A stretch of DNA of 64,000 nucleotides from Arcticibacter sp. (lineage in GTDB: Bacteria > Bacteroidota > Bacteroidia > 2-12-FULL-35-15). Each line of letters starts with the position of its first letter. Positions within the stretch are counted from its first letter, which is position 1. A program made the position numbers and the translations under genes. The DNA lies in the NCBI GenBank assembly GCA_021155045.1, contig JAJNQB010000021.1, forward strand, positions 62,001 to 126,000, read 5' to 3'. Below are positions 1 to 8,232 of the stretch, one piece after another. The notes beneath the pieces were generated by a model that worked only from the letters and a program-made list of their open reading frames with translations, was not told where the DNA came from and did no database searches.

Positions 1-1032
1 GCCATTGTGATAAATTACTTTAGCATTTTTGCCATCATCTATTGTGCGCCAGCCAAGTCCATAGTTTCTTTTTCCTTTGTGTTCGTTGCTGTAGCCTGCA
101 TAAGCTAGGTTAATGCTCTCTTTTTTTAGCAGTTTATCAGAATATAATGCTTGATCCAGTTTGTAAATATCCTCAACGGTAGAAAAAATACTTTTATCGC
201 CTACCACATCATCAGCAAAAATTTCATCTTCTGGCTTTTCATTTGCTTTGTATCCATTGGTTTTATTGGTATGCATTTTGTCATATTTTTGAGAACGAAC
301 CCATGAGTTTTTCATATTCAATGGCTCAAAAATGTTTTCATTCATAAAATCAGCAAAAGTCTGCCCTGAGGCTTTTTCAACTATTAATGCAAGCAAAGCA
401 TAGTTGGTATTACAATATTCGAATTTTTTATCAGGAGCAGAGTAGGCTGTCGGTTTTTTCTCAATAAGAAGTTCCAACATTGCATTATTATCGAAAGGTT
501 TGCCATTGTAGGTGTTAGATTTTTCACAATATTGTTCGCATGCATAAATGTAATTTGGTAAACCCGAGCGGTGCGATAACAAATTTTGGATGCTTATTCC
601 ATCATAAGGGAAGTTGGGTAAGTACTTTTTTACATCATCAGTTAAGGTAATTTTATTTTGGTCTTTTAACAATAATACACCAATGGCAGTTAGTGTTTTT
701 GAAATAGAAGCCAATTGAAATGCTGAATTTACTTTTAATGAATCTTTGTTTTCGAAATTAGCAAAACCAAAAGCATTTTTATAGATAATTTGCCCCGATT
801 GAGCCACTAAAACACAACCATTGAATTTTTGAAGTTTGACTTTGCTTTCAAATAATGAATCGAGAAGCGCTGCTTTTATATCAGCATTAATTTGTTCTCT
901 GATAGCATTGATACTATCTTGATTTAGATTTAATCCTTTGTTTAGTGTATTTGAAGAGTGTGAGTCGAAGCACGATACAAAAGCACTAACAAAACTATAA
1001 GCGATAAGTATAAATATTATTTTTTTAAGCAT
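1..1032 (-). CDS. Serine hydrolase lipoprotein, beta-lactamase/PBP4* fold (partial)
   Basis: Secreted lipoprotein of the class C beta-lactamase / D-alanyl-D-alanine carboxypeptidase-like family, cut by the window edge; 344 residues are present. A hydrophobic N-terminus ends in a plausible lipobox at Cys21. The three active-site motifs are visible: SISK (Ser109-Lys112, the SxxK nucleophile and base), a YCN triad equivalent to YxN in the context EYCNTNYALL, and HNG at the very end of the visible part, equivalent to KTG/HxG. The family includes peptidases, esterases and amidases acting on cell wall or small substrates, so the substrate cannot be named; a true beta-lactamase is unlikely. It starts 12 bp after the RRM protein gene on the same strand, so the two may be co-transcribed. 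Expect about 50-150 further residues beyond the window. Confidence 0.85.
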   Translation of the reverse strand, partial: MLKKIIFILIAYSFVSAFVSCFDSHSSNTLNKGLNLNQDSINAIREQINADIKAALLDSLFESKVKLQKFNGCVLVAQSGQIIYKNAFGFANFENKDSLKVNSAFQLASISKTLTAIGVLLLKDQNKITLTDDVKKYLPNFPYDGISIQNLLSHRSGLPNYIYACEQYCEKSNTYNGKPFDNNAMLELLIEKKPTAYSAPDKKFEYCNTNYALLALIVEKASGQTFADFMNENIFEPLNMKNSWVRSQKYDKMHTNKTNGYKANEKPEDEIFADDVVGDKSIFSTVEDIYKLDQALYSDKLLKKESINLAYAGYSNEHKGKRNYGLGWRTIDDGKNAKVIYHNG

Positions 1033-1044
1033 CTATGCGTGTTA

Positions 1045-1293
1045 TTATCTTCTTTTATCAACCGCTTCCATTACAATCAACTCTCGACCTTTTATGTCTT
1101 TACCATTTAAAGCTTCAATAGCTTTTAGTGCATCTGGTTTTTTTGCCATTTCAATAAATGCAAAACCTTTTGATTCCCAAGTTATGGTATCATATACAAT
1201 TTTAGTATCTACTACTTCACCGTATTGTGCAAACAATCCTTCAAGTTGTGCTTCATTTATTTCTTTATCGATATTTTTTACAAATAATTTCAT
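1045..1293 (-). CDS. Single-RRM RNA-binding protein
   Basis: An 82-residue protein consisting of one RNA recognition motif. RNP2 (LFVKNI, about residues 3-8) and RNP1 (KGFAFIEM, about residues 42-49) are both intact with the aromatic residues that stack on RNA bases. Stand-alone RRM proteins of 80-110 residues occur in Bacteroidota and cyanobacteria; several are cold- or stress-responsive post-transcriptional regulators, but the target here is unknown. The tail is very short (AVDKRR), without the glycine-rich extension seen in some relatives. Upstream on the same strand is a TAATTTTG box (1317-1324) matching the Bacteroidota -7 consensus TAnnTTTG, though no clear TTG lies about 20 nt further upstream. 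Confidence 0.93.
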   Translation of the reverse strand: MKLFVKNIDKEINEAQLEGLFAQYGEVVDTKIVYDTITWESKGFAFIEMAKKPDALKAIEALNGKDIKGRELIVMEAVDKRR

Positions 1294-1316
1294 TGCTGTA
1301 AATTGTTAAATTTTTA

Positions 1317-1324
1317 CAAAATTA
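1317..1324 (-). promoter_or_regulatory. Candidate -7 box for the RRM gene
   Basis: On the minus strand this reads TAATTTTG, an exact match to the Bacteroidota -7 consensus TAnnTTTG, 23 nt before the RRM start codon. No convincing -33 TTG is seen, and such boxes occur by chance in AT-rich DNA, so this is weak support only. Confidence 0.3.
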
Positions 1325-1370
1325 TTTTTTAATCTGACTTTTGGCTTAAATTCACTAAAAATATCTACAC

Positions 1371-2021
1371 ATGAAAAAGTTAATAACTATTATTGCTTTC
1401 TTGATTTTTCTCATTACTGCAGTATCATTTAAATTTCAAGGTAATCCTATTACTAAAATAAAAAATGCAAAATTTTTAGTTGAATTTAAAGAAGGCGACA
1501 TTGTATTTCAAACCACACAATCAGCACAATGTAAGGCTGTTCAGTTGGCAACGCATTCTCCTTACAGTCATTGTGGTATTGTATTTAAAGAAGACAACAA
1601 TTTTTTTGTATATGAGGCGGTACAGCCAGTTAAAATAACACCAATTGACGAATGGATAAAACATGGTAAGGAAAATAAAATAGTGGTAAAACGGTTAAAA
1701 AATGCGGATAGTATATTGACAAAATCTGTGGTTGAAAAAATGAAGGTCTATGCAAAACAGTTTATGGGTAAAAACTATGATATCTATTTTGAGTGGTCGA
1801 ACGATCGCATTTATTGTTCGGAGTATGTGTGGAAGATATATAAGAATGGAGCAAATGTAGAAGTGGGTATTTTGAAAAAATTGAAAGACTTTGATTTAAC
1901 AAGTAAAGAGGTAAAACAAATTATGAAAGAGCGCTATGGTAATAATATCCCATATCAAGAAACGGTTATTTCTCCTGCCGATATGTATAATTCTACTTTA
2001 TTAGTAGATATTTTGAAATAG
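1371..2021 (+). CDS. YiiX/YebB-like permuted NlpC/P60 cysteine hydrolase
   Basis: A 216-residue exported protein of the permuted papain-like amidase superfamily (YiiX/YebB, DUF830). An N-terminal hydrophobic segment (about residues 4-20) suggests a signal peptide or anchor. The segment EGDIVFQTT (about 41-49) is the typical family opening. The candidate catalytic residues appear in permuted order: His67 in SPYSHCGIVF, Glu82 in VYEAV, and Cys149 in IYCSEYVWK. Family members act on amide bonds, including peptidoglycan peptides or lipid-linked amides; no substrate can be assigned. It stands alone, 28 bp upstream of dinB on the same strand. Length is close to the usual 180-220 residues. Confidence 0.85.
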   Translation: MKKLITIIAFLIFLITAVSFKFQGNPITKIKNAKFLVEFKEGDIVFQTTQSAQCKAVQLATHSPYSHCGIVFKEDNNFFVYEAVQPVKITPIDEWIKHGKENKIVVKRLKNADSILTKSVVEKMKVYAKQFMGKNYDIYFEWSNDRIYCSEYVWKIYKNGANVEVGILKKLKDFDLTSKEVKQIMKERYGNNIPYQETVISPADMYNSTLLVDILK

Positions 2022-2049
2022 AATTTTTACTTTTAGTAAAACTATTTTA

Positions 2050-3144
2050 ATGATGGCTCTACATCGTAAAATTATCCATATTGATATGGATGCATTTTAT
2101 GCATCGGTGGAGCAGCGCGATAATCCTGAATATAAAGGAAAGCCAATTGTTGTGGGAGGCAAGCCAGAAGGAAGAGGTGGTGTGGTGGCAACAGCCAGCT
2201 ACGAAGCCAGGAAATTTGGCGTGCGTTCTGCAATGCCTAGCAAAAGAGCAAAAGAATTATGCCCAGATGCTATTTTTGTTTACCCCCGTTTTGATGCATA
2301 CAAGGAAGCGTCAAAAAAAATCAGAGAAATATTTTATCGTTATACCGATTTGGTTGAACCTCTCTCACTAGATGAAGCATTTTTGGATGTTACAAATGAT
2401 AAATTAAATATTGGTTCTGCCATTGAAATTGCGAAATTAATAAAGCAACAAATAAAAGAGGAAACCGGTTTAACAGCTTCTGCTGGAATTTCATCAAGTA
2501 AATTTGTTGCTAAAATTGCTTCCGATTTACAAAAACCAGACGGATTGACATTTGTTGGTCCTTCAAAAATCGAAGGCTTTATGGAAAAATTGCCTGTAGA
2601 AAAATTTTTTGGCGTTGGAAAAGTAACAGCTAATAAAATGAAAAAAATGGGTTTGCATACAGGAGGCGATTTAAAAAAAATGACCGAAGAGGAGTTGACA
2701 AAATATTTTGGAAAATCAGGCAGGTTTTTTTATAAAATTGTAAGAGGTATAGATAATAGAGAAGTTCAGCCTCACAGAGAGCATAAGTCTATGGGAGCAG
2801 AAGATACTTTTAGTTATGATTTAACAGAAGAAGATGAAATGAATGAACAATTAGAAAAAATTGCACAAACAGTTTGTAAACGTTTGCAAAAATATAATTT
2901 GAAAGGAAGAACCATCACATTAAAAATAAAATATCACGATTTCAAACAAATTACACGCAACCAATCTTTTCCATATTTAATCAATGATTTTGAGACAATT
3001 TTTTCTACTTCAAAACAATTGCTTTTAAATAGCAATATAGATGACAAAAAAATACGGTTGTTAGGCATTTCTATTTCCAATTTTATTGCACTAACAGGTG
3101 TTTCTAAAAAGAAAAAAAACAATGGTCAAATGGAGTTGTTTTAA
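2050..3144 (+). CDS. dinB: DNA polymerase IV (Y family)
   Basis: Error-prone translesion DNA polymerase, cytoplasmic, distributive, bypassing minor-groove lesions. It has 364 residues, close to the E. coli length of 351. The palm motif HIDMDAFYASV supplies metal ligand Asp12, and SLDEAFLD gives the catalytic Asp108/Glu109 pair; SYEARKFGVRSAMP is the fingers-region signature. Helix-hairpin-helix and little-finger regions follow. The protein ends in QMELF, which fits a beta-clamp-binding pentapeptide. ATG ATG at the start leaves two possible initiators three bases apart. No SOS box was recognised upstream. Function is clear from motifs and full length. Confidence 0.97.
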   Translation: MMALHRKIIHIDMDAFYASVEQRDNPEYKGKPIVVGGKPEGRGGVVATASYEARKFGVRSAMPSKRAKELCPDAIFVYPRFDAYKEASKKIREIFYRYTDLVEPLSLDEAFLDVTNDKLNIGSAIEIAKLIKQQIKEETGLTASAGISSSKFVAKIASDLQKPDGLTFVGPSKIEGFMEKLPVEKFFGVGKVTANKMKKMGLHTGGDLKKMTEEELTKYFGKSGRFFYKIVRGIDNREVQPHREHKSMGAEDTFSYDLTEEDEMNEQLEKIAQTVCKRLQKYNLKGRTITLKIKYHDFKQITRNQSFPYLINDFETIFSTSKQLLLNSNIDDKKIRLLGISISNFIALTGVSKKKKNNGQMELF

Positions 3145-3357
3145 AATTTTTATTTTTATTTTTCATATTTTATATCAAAATATTTGTTTTTCAGTATCTT
3201 CGTACATACTTTTTAACTCTATTTTAGTATCTGTTTGAATTTCTTAAAATAATTTAAACAGGTATTAAGAATGTAGTTTCGACCAGAGGAAGAAATTTTT
3301 TACTAAAAATGAGATTTCTGCTTTCAGTCGAAATTACAACTAAAAAAATATTTACAT
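3145..3357. other. Intergenic region between dinB and GIN-domain gene
   Basis: About 210 bp of AT-rich DNA without a credible coding frame. Its right half contains the palindromic repeat listed separately; a long T-rich stretch follows the dinB stop but no strong GC hairpin terminator is seen. Confidence 0.7.
3273..3337. repeat. Degenerate interspersed palindromic repeat
   Basis: A 65-bp imperfect inverted repeat: the left end GTAGTTTCGAC pairs with the right end GTCGAAATTAC with one G-T wobble, and inner GAAGAAAT opposes ATTTCTGC. The arms resemble the widespread Bacteroidota intergenic palindrome built around TTTCGACC...GAGAAATCT / AGATTTCT...GTCGAAA (from memory, not searched). As RNA it would fold into a long hairpin. 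It lies between two co-oriented genes, so it may act as a transcription attenuator or simply be a decayed REP-like copy. Confidence 0.55.
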
Positions 3358-4101
3358 ATGAAAGACTACAAAAAGACATATTTTTTGATTGTTTGTGTTT
3401 TTGGAATATTTTTTACAAGTGCCTGCAAAAAAGAAAATCGATGCGATTGTATTAAGCGAACAGGAAAAATAATTAAAGAAACAAGGGTGCTCAATTTTTT
3501 TAATTATGTTGAAGCAGAGGATAATATCAATGTATTCATAACTCAAGATTCAGTGCAGGAAGTAATTGTTGAGGCGGGCGAAAATATTGTGCCTCTGATT
3601 GAAACAGAATTGCAAGGGACAAAATTATTTATTAGAAATAAAAATCGTTGCAACTGGACTCGCAGCTATAATAAACCATTAAATGTTTATTTGCGTATGC
3701 AAGATATTAAGTACATAACTAATAGTGGTACAGCAAAAATTAAAGGATTAAATGTAATTACCGTTACAGAATTTGAAATTGAAACAAAAAATTCAGGCGA
3801 CATAGAATTGACTGTTAATAATGAGCATGTAATCTCTCATATTTTTGGCTCGGGCGATGTTACTCTTTATGGTTATACTGATGTGCATGGTTGTAGTGTT
3901 GGTGGAACTTCTTATTTATACTGTGCGAATCTTAGCACTTCTTACACTTTTCTGCATGCTTTTAGTATTGGTCCTTGTGAAATTAATGTATCAGGACTTG
4001 TAGATTGTAAGATTGATGGTAAAGGAGATGTTTTTTGTTACGGTAATCCTTCTTCTGTAAACCAATTTGGAAAAGGTCCAGGTCGGCTCTACTTAAAATA
4101 A
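3358..4101 (+). CDS. GIN-domain (DUF2807) lipoprotein
   Basis: A 247-residue predicted lipoprotein with a hydrophobic leader ending at Cys23 (TSAC), followed by a domain matching the putative auto-transporter adhesin head GIN domain (DUF2807). Typical features are the opening NYVEAEDNINVFITQDS, alternating beta-strands with glycine/aspartate turns (SGDIEL, GSGDVTLYG), and a right-handed beta-helix-like pattern through to the C-terminus. The family is abundant in Bacteroidota envelopes; no enzymatic role is established. It stands alone. Slightly unusual are the many cysteines (for example RCDC near the N-terminus and CNW, CSV, CAN, CEI later), which could form disulfides outside the cytoplasm. 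Confidence 0.8.
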   Translation: MKDYKKTYFLIVCVFGIFFTSACKKENRCDCIKRTGKIIKETRVLNFFNYVEAEDNINVFITQDSVQEVIVEAGENIVPLIETELQGTKLFIRNKNRCNWTRSYNKPLNVYLRMQDIKYITNSGTAKIKGLNVITVTEFEIETKNSGDIELTVNNEHVISHIFGSGDVTLYGYTDVHGCSVGGTSYLYCANLSTSYTFLHAFSIGPCEINVSGLVDCKIDGKGDVFCYGNPSSVNQFGKGPGRLYLK

Positions 4102-4128
4102 ATTATTTCCTCTGATAATTTTAATTAT

Positions 4129-4500
4129 TTATGGATTCGCTTTTAAAGCTTTTTCATAATCAGGATGCTCTAAAATGCTTTCGATGTATTTTTTATCTTT
4201 TTCTGAAAAATTAATTTTGAATGTCGTATAAAAAAATGCCTTAGCGGTCATGCTATCATAATGAATAACATTTGCTCTGTACAAATCCACCGACTTAATG
4301 TTGAATAGAATAATAAATAGAGTACTTACAACTATTAATGTTTTTTTATTTTTTAAATAATAATCAAAAAATGTTGCGAATCCAATACAAATAAGTGGAT
4401 ATGATTCTATCATTGCTCGTACTCCATGTCCGTATCCAAACCACCAGCACCACCAAAAACTATTCATGTAAATTAATATGGGAATAATTATAATGGAAGC
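4129..4500 (-). pseudogene. 3' remnant of a polytopic membrane protein gene, possibly a glycosyltransferase
   Basis: An open frame of about 123 codons with no credible N-terminus. It can be read upstream of the first ATG (4467) through a hydrophobic run (ASIIIIPILIYMN) until an in-frame TAA at 4501-4503, just beyond a T7 homopolymer on the coding strand, and there is no room for the rest of a gene before the next gene ends at 4532. The visible part has FWWCWWFGYGHGVRAMIESYPL-type residues, two membrane segments, and a charged C-terminal tail, the pattern of the end of large GT39/ArnT-like membrane proteins in Bacteroidota (recognised by eye only). Most likely a 5'-truncated, decaying gene. 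A real 112-residue membrane protein starting at 4467 cannot be excluded. Confidence 0.55.
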
Positions 4501-4531
4501 TTAAAAAAATGGATTTTTACTTTTTTCATTT

Positions 4532-4897
4532 TTAATCTATTCTTATAGTGTAAACATCCGTATTGTTTCTAACAATATTTTTTACTTGAAAGCCACCATC
4601 TTGCGGTATGGATTCTATTAAATCGAATACAGCACATTCTTCACTTAAACCTTCAAATAATAATGTAAACTTTTGCCCTTTATTTTTTATCGTCCAATAA
4701 GGATAAAAAGAAATATTAAATGCGGTAATCAATTTTGCTTTTTTGTTGCTACCATATTCAATTAAATAAGTACTGGGCCATATTCTGTAAGCTGCATCTT
4801 GTCCACAAATGCAATGCACAATCGTTTGTCCTTCTTCCGCAAGTTCCGTTTGTAAGGCAAGTTCTGTTTTTTCTGCAAATTCTGTTTTTGTAGTCAT
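4532..4897 (-). CDS. Conserved hypothetical protein, 121 residues
   Basis: I do not recognise a named family. There is no signal peptide. The N-terminus is rich in Lys/Glu/Thr and has two near-identical blocks (TEFAEKTELA and LQTELAEEG), then a globular domain with PSTYLIEYGSNKKAKL, FNISFYPYWTIK, FTLLFEGLSEECAVFDLIESIPQDGGF and a beta-rich end. The pattern resembles small cytoplasmic Bacteroidota proteins of unknown function. Two cysteines (HCICG) near residue 30 could bind metal or be redox active, but that is speculation. The same-strand glycosylase gene ends 15 bp upstream of its start, so co-transcription is possible. Confidence 0.6.
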   Translation of the reverse strand: MTTKTEFAEKTELALQTELAEEGQTIVHCICGQDAAYRIWPSTYLIEYGSNKKAKLITAFNISFYPYWTIKNKGQKFTLLFEGLSEECAVFDLIESIPQDGGFQVKNIVRNNTDVYTIRID

Positions 4898-4907
4898 AAT
4901 AGTTACA

Positions 4908-4937
4908 CACCCCTAACCCCTCTCAAGAGGGGAATTC
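4908..4937 (-). repeat. GC-rich palindromic repeat overlapping the glycosylase 3' end
   Basis: CCCCTC and GAGGGG (4917-4922 and 4927-4932) form a 6-bp stem with a 4-nt loop, flanked by CACCCCTAA. On the coding strand it reads as CCCCTCTTGAGAGGGG then TTAGGGGTG, and encodes the last residues SPLERG plus the stop codon of the YcaQ-type protein. The copy at 9345-9376 has the same architecture. It is also placed where it could weakly terminate transcription. Confidence 0.6.
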
Positions 4938-6121
4938 GTAATTTCTTTTTTCCATTTAGCATCTGCTTTATCAATTGCAATTTTAGTGCAGTTGTTGAAG
5001 GTTGCAAATTCTCGTAATTTTTTAGCAAACATTAAATTAAATTCTGTATTTGGCTTAAATCCTTTTTCAAAATGCATTTGTTTAATATAAAAAGTATTCG
5101 TTGCTCTATCAGCTTTTGGGTCAAAACGAGCAACAAACATATTGTTATACAAAATGGGCAAACAAAAATATCCAAACTTTCTTTTTGGTTCTGGCAAATA
5201 ACATTCAATCATGTAATCAAAATCAAAAATATTTTGCAGTCGTTTTCTTTGAATGATAGCATTGTCGAATGGAGAAAGAAAATGAATGTGGTTATTTATT
5301 TTTATTTTGTTTGATTCTTCTAATATTTTTTTTGTGGTATAATATTTTTCTTTGTTGTTTTCAATTGAAACGTTAATTAACTCAGCATTTTTTATTAAAG
5401 TTTTTAATGCTTTTCCTATCGCATCTTTTGTTTTAGAACGCAGATAAGTAATTTCTTTTTCTTCAACCAAGCCATTTGCTTGTATTGCTTTCTTAATCAA
5501 ATATTCGGCATATTCTTTTTCGGAAGGAATGTTGGTGTTTACGTTTTTGGGTAAAACTCTTTCGGTTAAATCATACACTTTTTGAAATCCTTTCCGTTTA
5601 GCAACCATTAATTTTCCTTCCATAAACAATTGTTCCAATGCTTTTTTTGCAGGTTTCCATTCATACCAATTTCCAGGAGTATTGCGTTTGTGTTCAAAAT
5701 CTTTTGACTGCAATGGTCCTTCTGCTTTTATTTTATCTAAAACATACTTGTTTAATTTTTTGTCTTGTTCAAACCAATGTGATTTCCCACTTGCATAACT
5801 TTGTTTGCGAGGCAATGAAAAGCGATAATCACATATAGGTAAGTAAGAAGCAGCATGACTCCAATATTCAAAAATAGATTTATCTTTTTCTAAAAGCTCG
5901 TGTAAATAATCTTCTTTGTAGTCCGGTAGTCGGCTCCAAAGCGAATGATGGTGTGCTCTAGCAATAACGGCAAGGGTATCAATTTGAATATAACCTAAAT
6001 GTTCTATTGCCGATAATGTTCCTTTTTTTCCTTTGCCAAACTCGGAATCAAGTAATCCTTGATTTTTAAGTGCAAGTAGTTTCGCCTGTTCAAGAGAGAT
6101 TATATTAGAAAACTTTGTCAA
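4913..6121 (-). CDS. ycaQ: YcaQ/AlkZ-family DNA glycosylase
   Basis: A 402-residue winged-helix protein of the YcaQ/AlkX/AlkZ (HTH_42) family, DNA glycosylases that remove crosslinked and bulky N-alkylated purines. E. coli YcaQ has about 410 residues. The catalytic loop motif Q-hydrophobic-D is visible as Gln46-Ile47-Asp48 in GYIQIDTLAVIARAHHH, followed by the family signature RAHHHSLWSRL. The QxD form is that of the crosslink-repair YcaQ branch, while Streptomyces AlkZ has QxQ. Winged-helix units lie roughly in residues 110-290 and a beta-rich domain at the end. The final SPLERG is contributed by a palindromic repeat and is probably not functional sequence. Symbol by family resemblance. Confidence 0.88.
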   Translation of the reverse strand: MTKFSNIISLEQAKLLALKNQGLLDSEFGKGKKGTLSAIEHLGYIQIDTLAVIARAHHHSLWSRLPDYKEDYLHELLEKDKSIFEYWSHAASYLPICDYRFSLPRKQSYASGKSHWFEQDKKLNKYVLDKIKAEGPLQSKDFEHKRNTPGNWYEWKPAKKALEQLFMEGKLMVAKRKGFQKVYDLTERVLPKNVNTNIPSEKEYAEYLIKKAIQANGLVEEKEITYLRSKTKDAIGKALKTLIKNAELINVSIENNKEKYYTTKKILEESNKIKINNHIHFLSPFDNAIIQRKRLQNIFDFDYMIECYLPEPKRKFGYFCLPILYNNMFVARFDPKADRATNTFYIKQMHFEKGFKPNTEFNLMFAKKLREFATFNNCTKIAIDKADAKWKKEITNSPLERG

Positions 6122-6163
6122 TTTAAATAAAACGCAGATTTAAAGGGTTGTAAAGATTGAAAA

Positions 6164-8041
6164 TCAATCTAACTTTTCATAAACAGAATTATTGCTTTTG
6201 TATTCAGGAACCAATTCTTTCATTTTTTTTACGATAGCATTGTTGTCTTGTTTATCAAAAAGTTGAATCAAATCAGAAATTGATTTAGATGTTGAATCAA
6301 AATCATATTCTTTTACTTTTGCAATTAATATTTGCTTGTGATGTGTAGGAATAGTGTTTTCTTCTGTTGTCAAAAGTTCTTCATATAATTTTTCTCCTGG
6401 GCGTAATCCCGTGTAAACAATACGAATGTCTTTGTTTAAAGTAAGTCCAGAAAGTTTTACCATCTTTTTGGCTAGGTCAACAATTTTAACAGATTCGCCC
6501 ATATCAAAAATAAAAATTTCACCTCCATTACCCATTGCACCAGCTTCCAAAACCAATTGGCACGCTTCGGGAATGGTCATAAAAAAGCGAGTGATTTCTG
6601 GATGTGTAATTGTTATCGGTCCTCCATTTTCAATTTGTTGGCGAAAACGAGGAATAACTGAACCATTGGAACCAAGTACGTTCCCAAATCGAGTGGTGAT
6701 AAATTTGGTGCTTGATTTCTTTCCTAAAGATTGAGTATAAATTTCAGCAATACGTTTGCTAGAACCCATAACATTTGTTGGGTTTACCGCTTTGTCGGTA
6801 GAAACCATCACAAACTTTTCTACTTTATATTGAACAGATAAATCGGCTAAATTTTTTGTTCCAAGCACATTTGTTAAAATAGATTCTGATGGATTATTTT
6901 CCATCATTGGAACATGTTTATATGCAGCAGCATGAAATATAATTTCTGGATTTAATGTTTTAAAAACATTTTCCATTCGTTCTTTATTACGAATATCGCC
7001 CATTACAATTTCATATTGTTGCTCTTTGTATTTGTCAAACAATTCCATTTCCATTTCATATAATGGAGATTCTGCTTGATCAAGTAGAATAATTTTTTTA
7101 GGGTTAAATTTTATTACTTGTCGAACAATTTCACTTCCAATACTCCCAGCTGCACCAGTAATTAAAATTGTTTTGTTAGTAAATTGATTTTTAATGTTGT
7201 CCTTGTCAAGCTGAATTGCATCGCGTTCTAGTAGTTCTTCAATTTGTACTTTTTTAATTTGCTTAAAGCTTAATTCGCCATTTATCCAGTTACTAACTGG
7301 TGGGACATTTAAAATTTTAGTATTATAGTTTAAGCAAATATCAACTATTTGTTGCTTTTTGCTTGGTGAAAGATTTTGAATCGAAATAATCATATTAGAA
7401 ACATCATGACTTTTTAATAACTCGTTTAGTTTTTCAATTCCATAAATGGTTGCGCCTTCTAATTTTTTTCCTTGTTTCTTTTTATCATCATCAATAAAAC
7501 CTAATACTTTATATTTTGTTCCAGCATCTCTATCAAGTGTTCTTTTAGTTATAATTCCTGATTCTCCTGCGCCAAAAATAATTACGCTTCGTTTTTCTTT
7601 GTTTGGATTTGTTAGTTCTTGATACAATGCTTTAAACATCACTCTTAAGCTAATCATTAAGAACGTGCTTGCCATATAATCTATGATGATGATAGAAAAA
7701 GGAATAGGGAATTTTTCGTTTACAAAATAATAGCTAACCAAGTTTACTATCACAAAAAGAACGCTACCAATTGTTAAAACAATAAAAATACGCTGTGCAT
7801 CTTTTGAGCTGGTATATTTTACAATGCCTTGATATGTTTTTGAAAAGAAAAAGCTTAGTGCTCTAATTCCTAATACCACACTAAAAACAAAAGGGAAATC
7901 TACAATGGCAATAGGAGGAATAGAAAAGTTGAACCGAACTAAATATGCCAATATTAAAGAGAAAAGGCAAATAGTTATATCAATGAAAAAAATTACCCAT
8001 CTTGGCATATTTCGTTGAAACAAAAAGTCAAGCGTTTTCAT
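6164..8041 (-). CDS. CapD/WbpM-type nucleotide-sugar 4,6-dehydratase
   Basis: Membrane-anchored NDP-sugar dehydratase of the FlaA1/CapD/WbpM family, 625 residues, the standard length. Four predicted membrane helices fall in roughly residues 12-135. A first Rossmann-like domain contains SVIIFGAGESG (about 152-162); the catalytic SDR domain starts with TILITGAAGSIGSE (GxxGxxG at 297-303). In place of the usual SDR Tyr-xxx-Lys, the family's Met-xxx-Lys is present (NVMGSSKR, with VSTDK upstream), as in WbpM. Relatives convert UDP-GlcNAc to a 4-keto-6-deoxy sugar that feeds capsule, O-antigen or protein glycan synthesis. No other glycan genes are adjacent, so the end product is unknown. Confidence 0.93.
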   Translation of the reverse strand: MKTLDFLFQRNMPRWVIFFIDITICLFSLILAYLVRFNFSIPPIAIVDFPFVFSVVLGIRALSFFFSKTYQGIVKYTSSKDAQRIFIVLTIGSVLFVIVNLVSYYFVNEKFPIPFSIIIIDYMASTFLMISLRVMFKALYQELTNPNKEKRSVIIFGAGESGIITKRTLDRDAGTKYKVLGFIDDDKKKQGKKLEGATIYGIEKLNELLKSHDVSNMIISIQNLSPSKKQQIVDICLNYNTKILNVPPVSNWINGELSFKQIKKVQIEELLERDAIQLDKDNIKNQFTNKTILITGAAGSIGSEIVRQVIKFNPKKIILLDQAESPLYEMEMELFDKYKEQQYEIVMGDIRNKERMENVFKTLNPEIIFHAAAYKHVPMMENNPSESILTNVLGTKNLADLSVQYKVEKFVMVSTDKAVNPTNVMGSSKRIAEIYTQSLGKKSSTKFITTRFGNVLGSNGSVIPRFRQQIENGGPITITHPEITRFFMTIPEACQLVLEAGAMGNGGEIFIFDMGESVKIVDLAKKMVKLSGLTLNKDIRIVYTGLRPGEKLYEELLTTEENTIPTHHKQILIAKVKEYDFDSTSKSISDLIQLFDKQDNNAIVKKMKELVPEYKSNNSVYEKLD

Positions 8042-8191
8042 TTGTGGATAATTTGTTTTTTAGTTATTATTTGGAACATACAATGTTCTTGTAATCTTTT
8101 TTTTCGCACATTGAGCACAAAGTGCTATTTCATAAGTTTCAAAGATATGAAAAATGCCTACGAATTGTGAATTTTTGAAATAATAAAATCA

Positions 8192-8199
8192 TACATTTG
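8192..8199 (+). promoter_or_regulatory. Candidate -7 box for gcvT
   Basis: TACATTTG matches TAnnTTTG exactly and lies 33 nt before the gcvT start codon, a sensible distance. The nearest TTG elements are at spacings of 14 and 24 nt rather than about 19-21, so the -33 element is uncertain. Confidence 0.4.
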
Positions 8200-8232
8200 C
8201 AATCTATAAATCGTTAAATTAGTCTGCATAAA

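Noticed and set aside
2081..2371. Open frame of 96 codons inside dinB in another frame
   Set aside because: Fully contained within dinB, no initiation context and no protein-like conservation; a shadow frame.
6426..6734. A 102-codon plus-strand open frame opposite the CapD gene
   Set aside because: Antisense shadow of a well-conserved dehydratase domain with no independent support.
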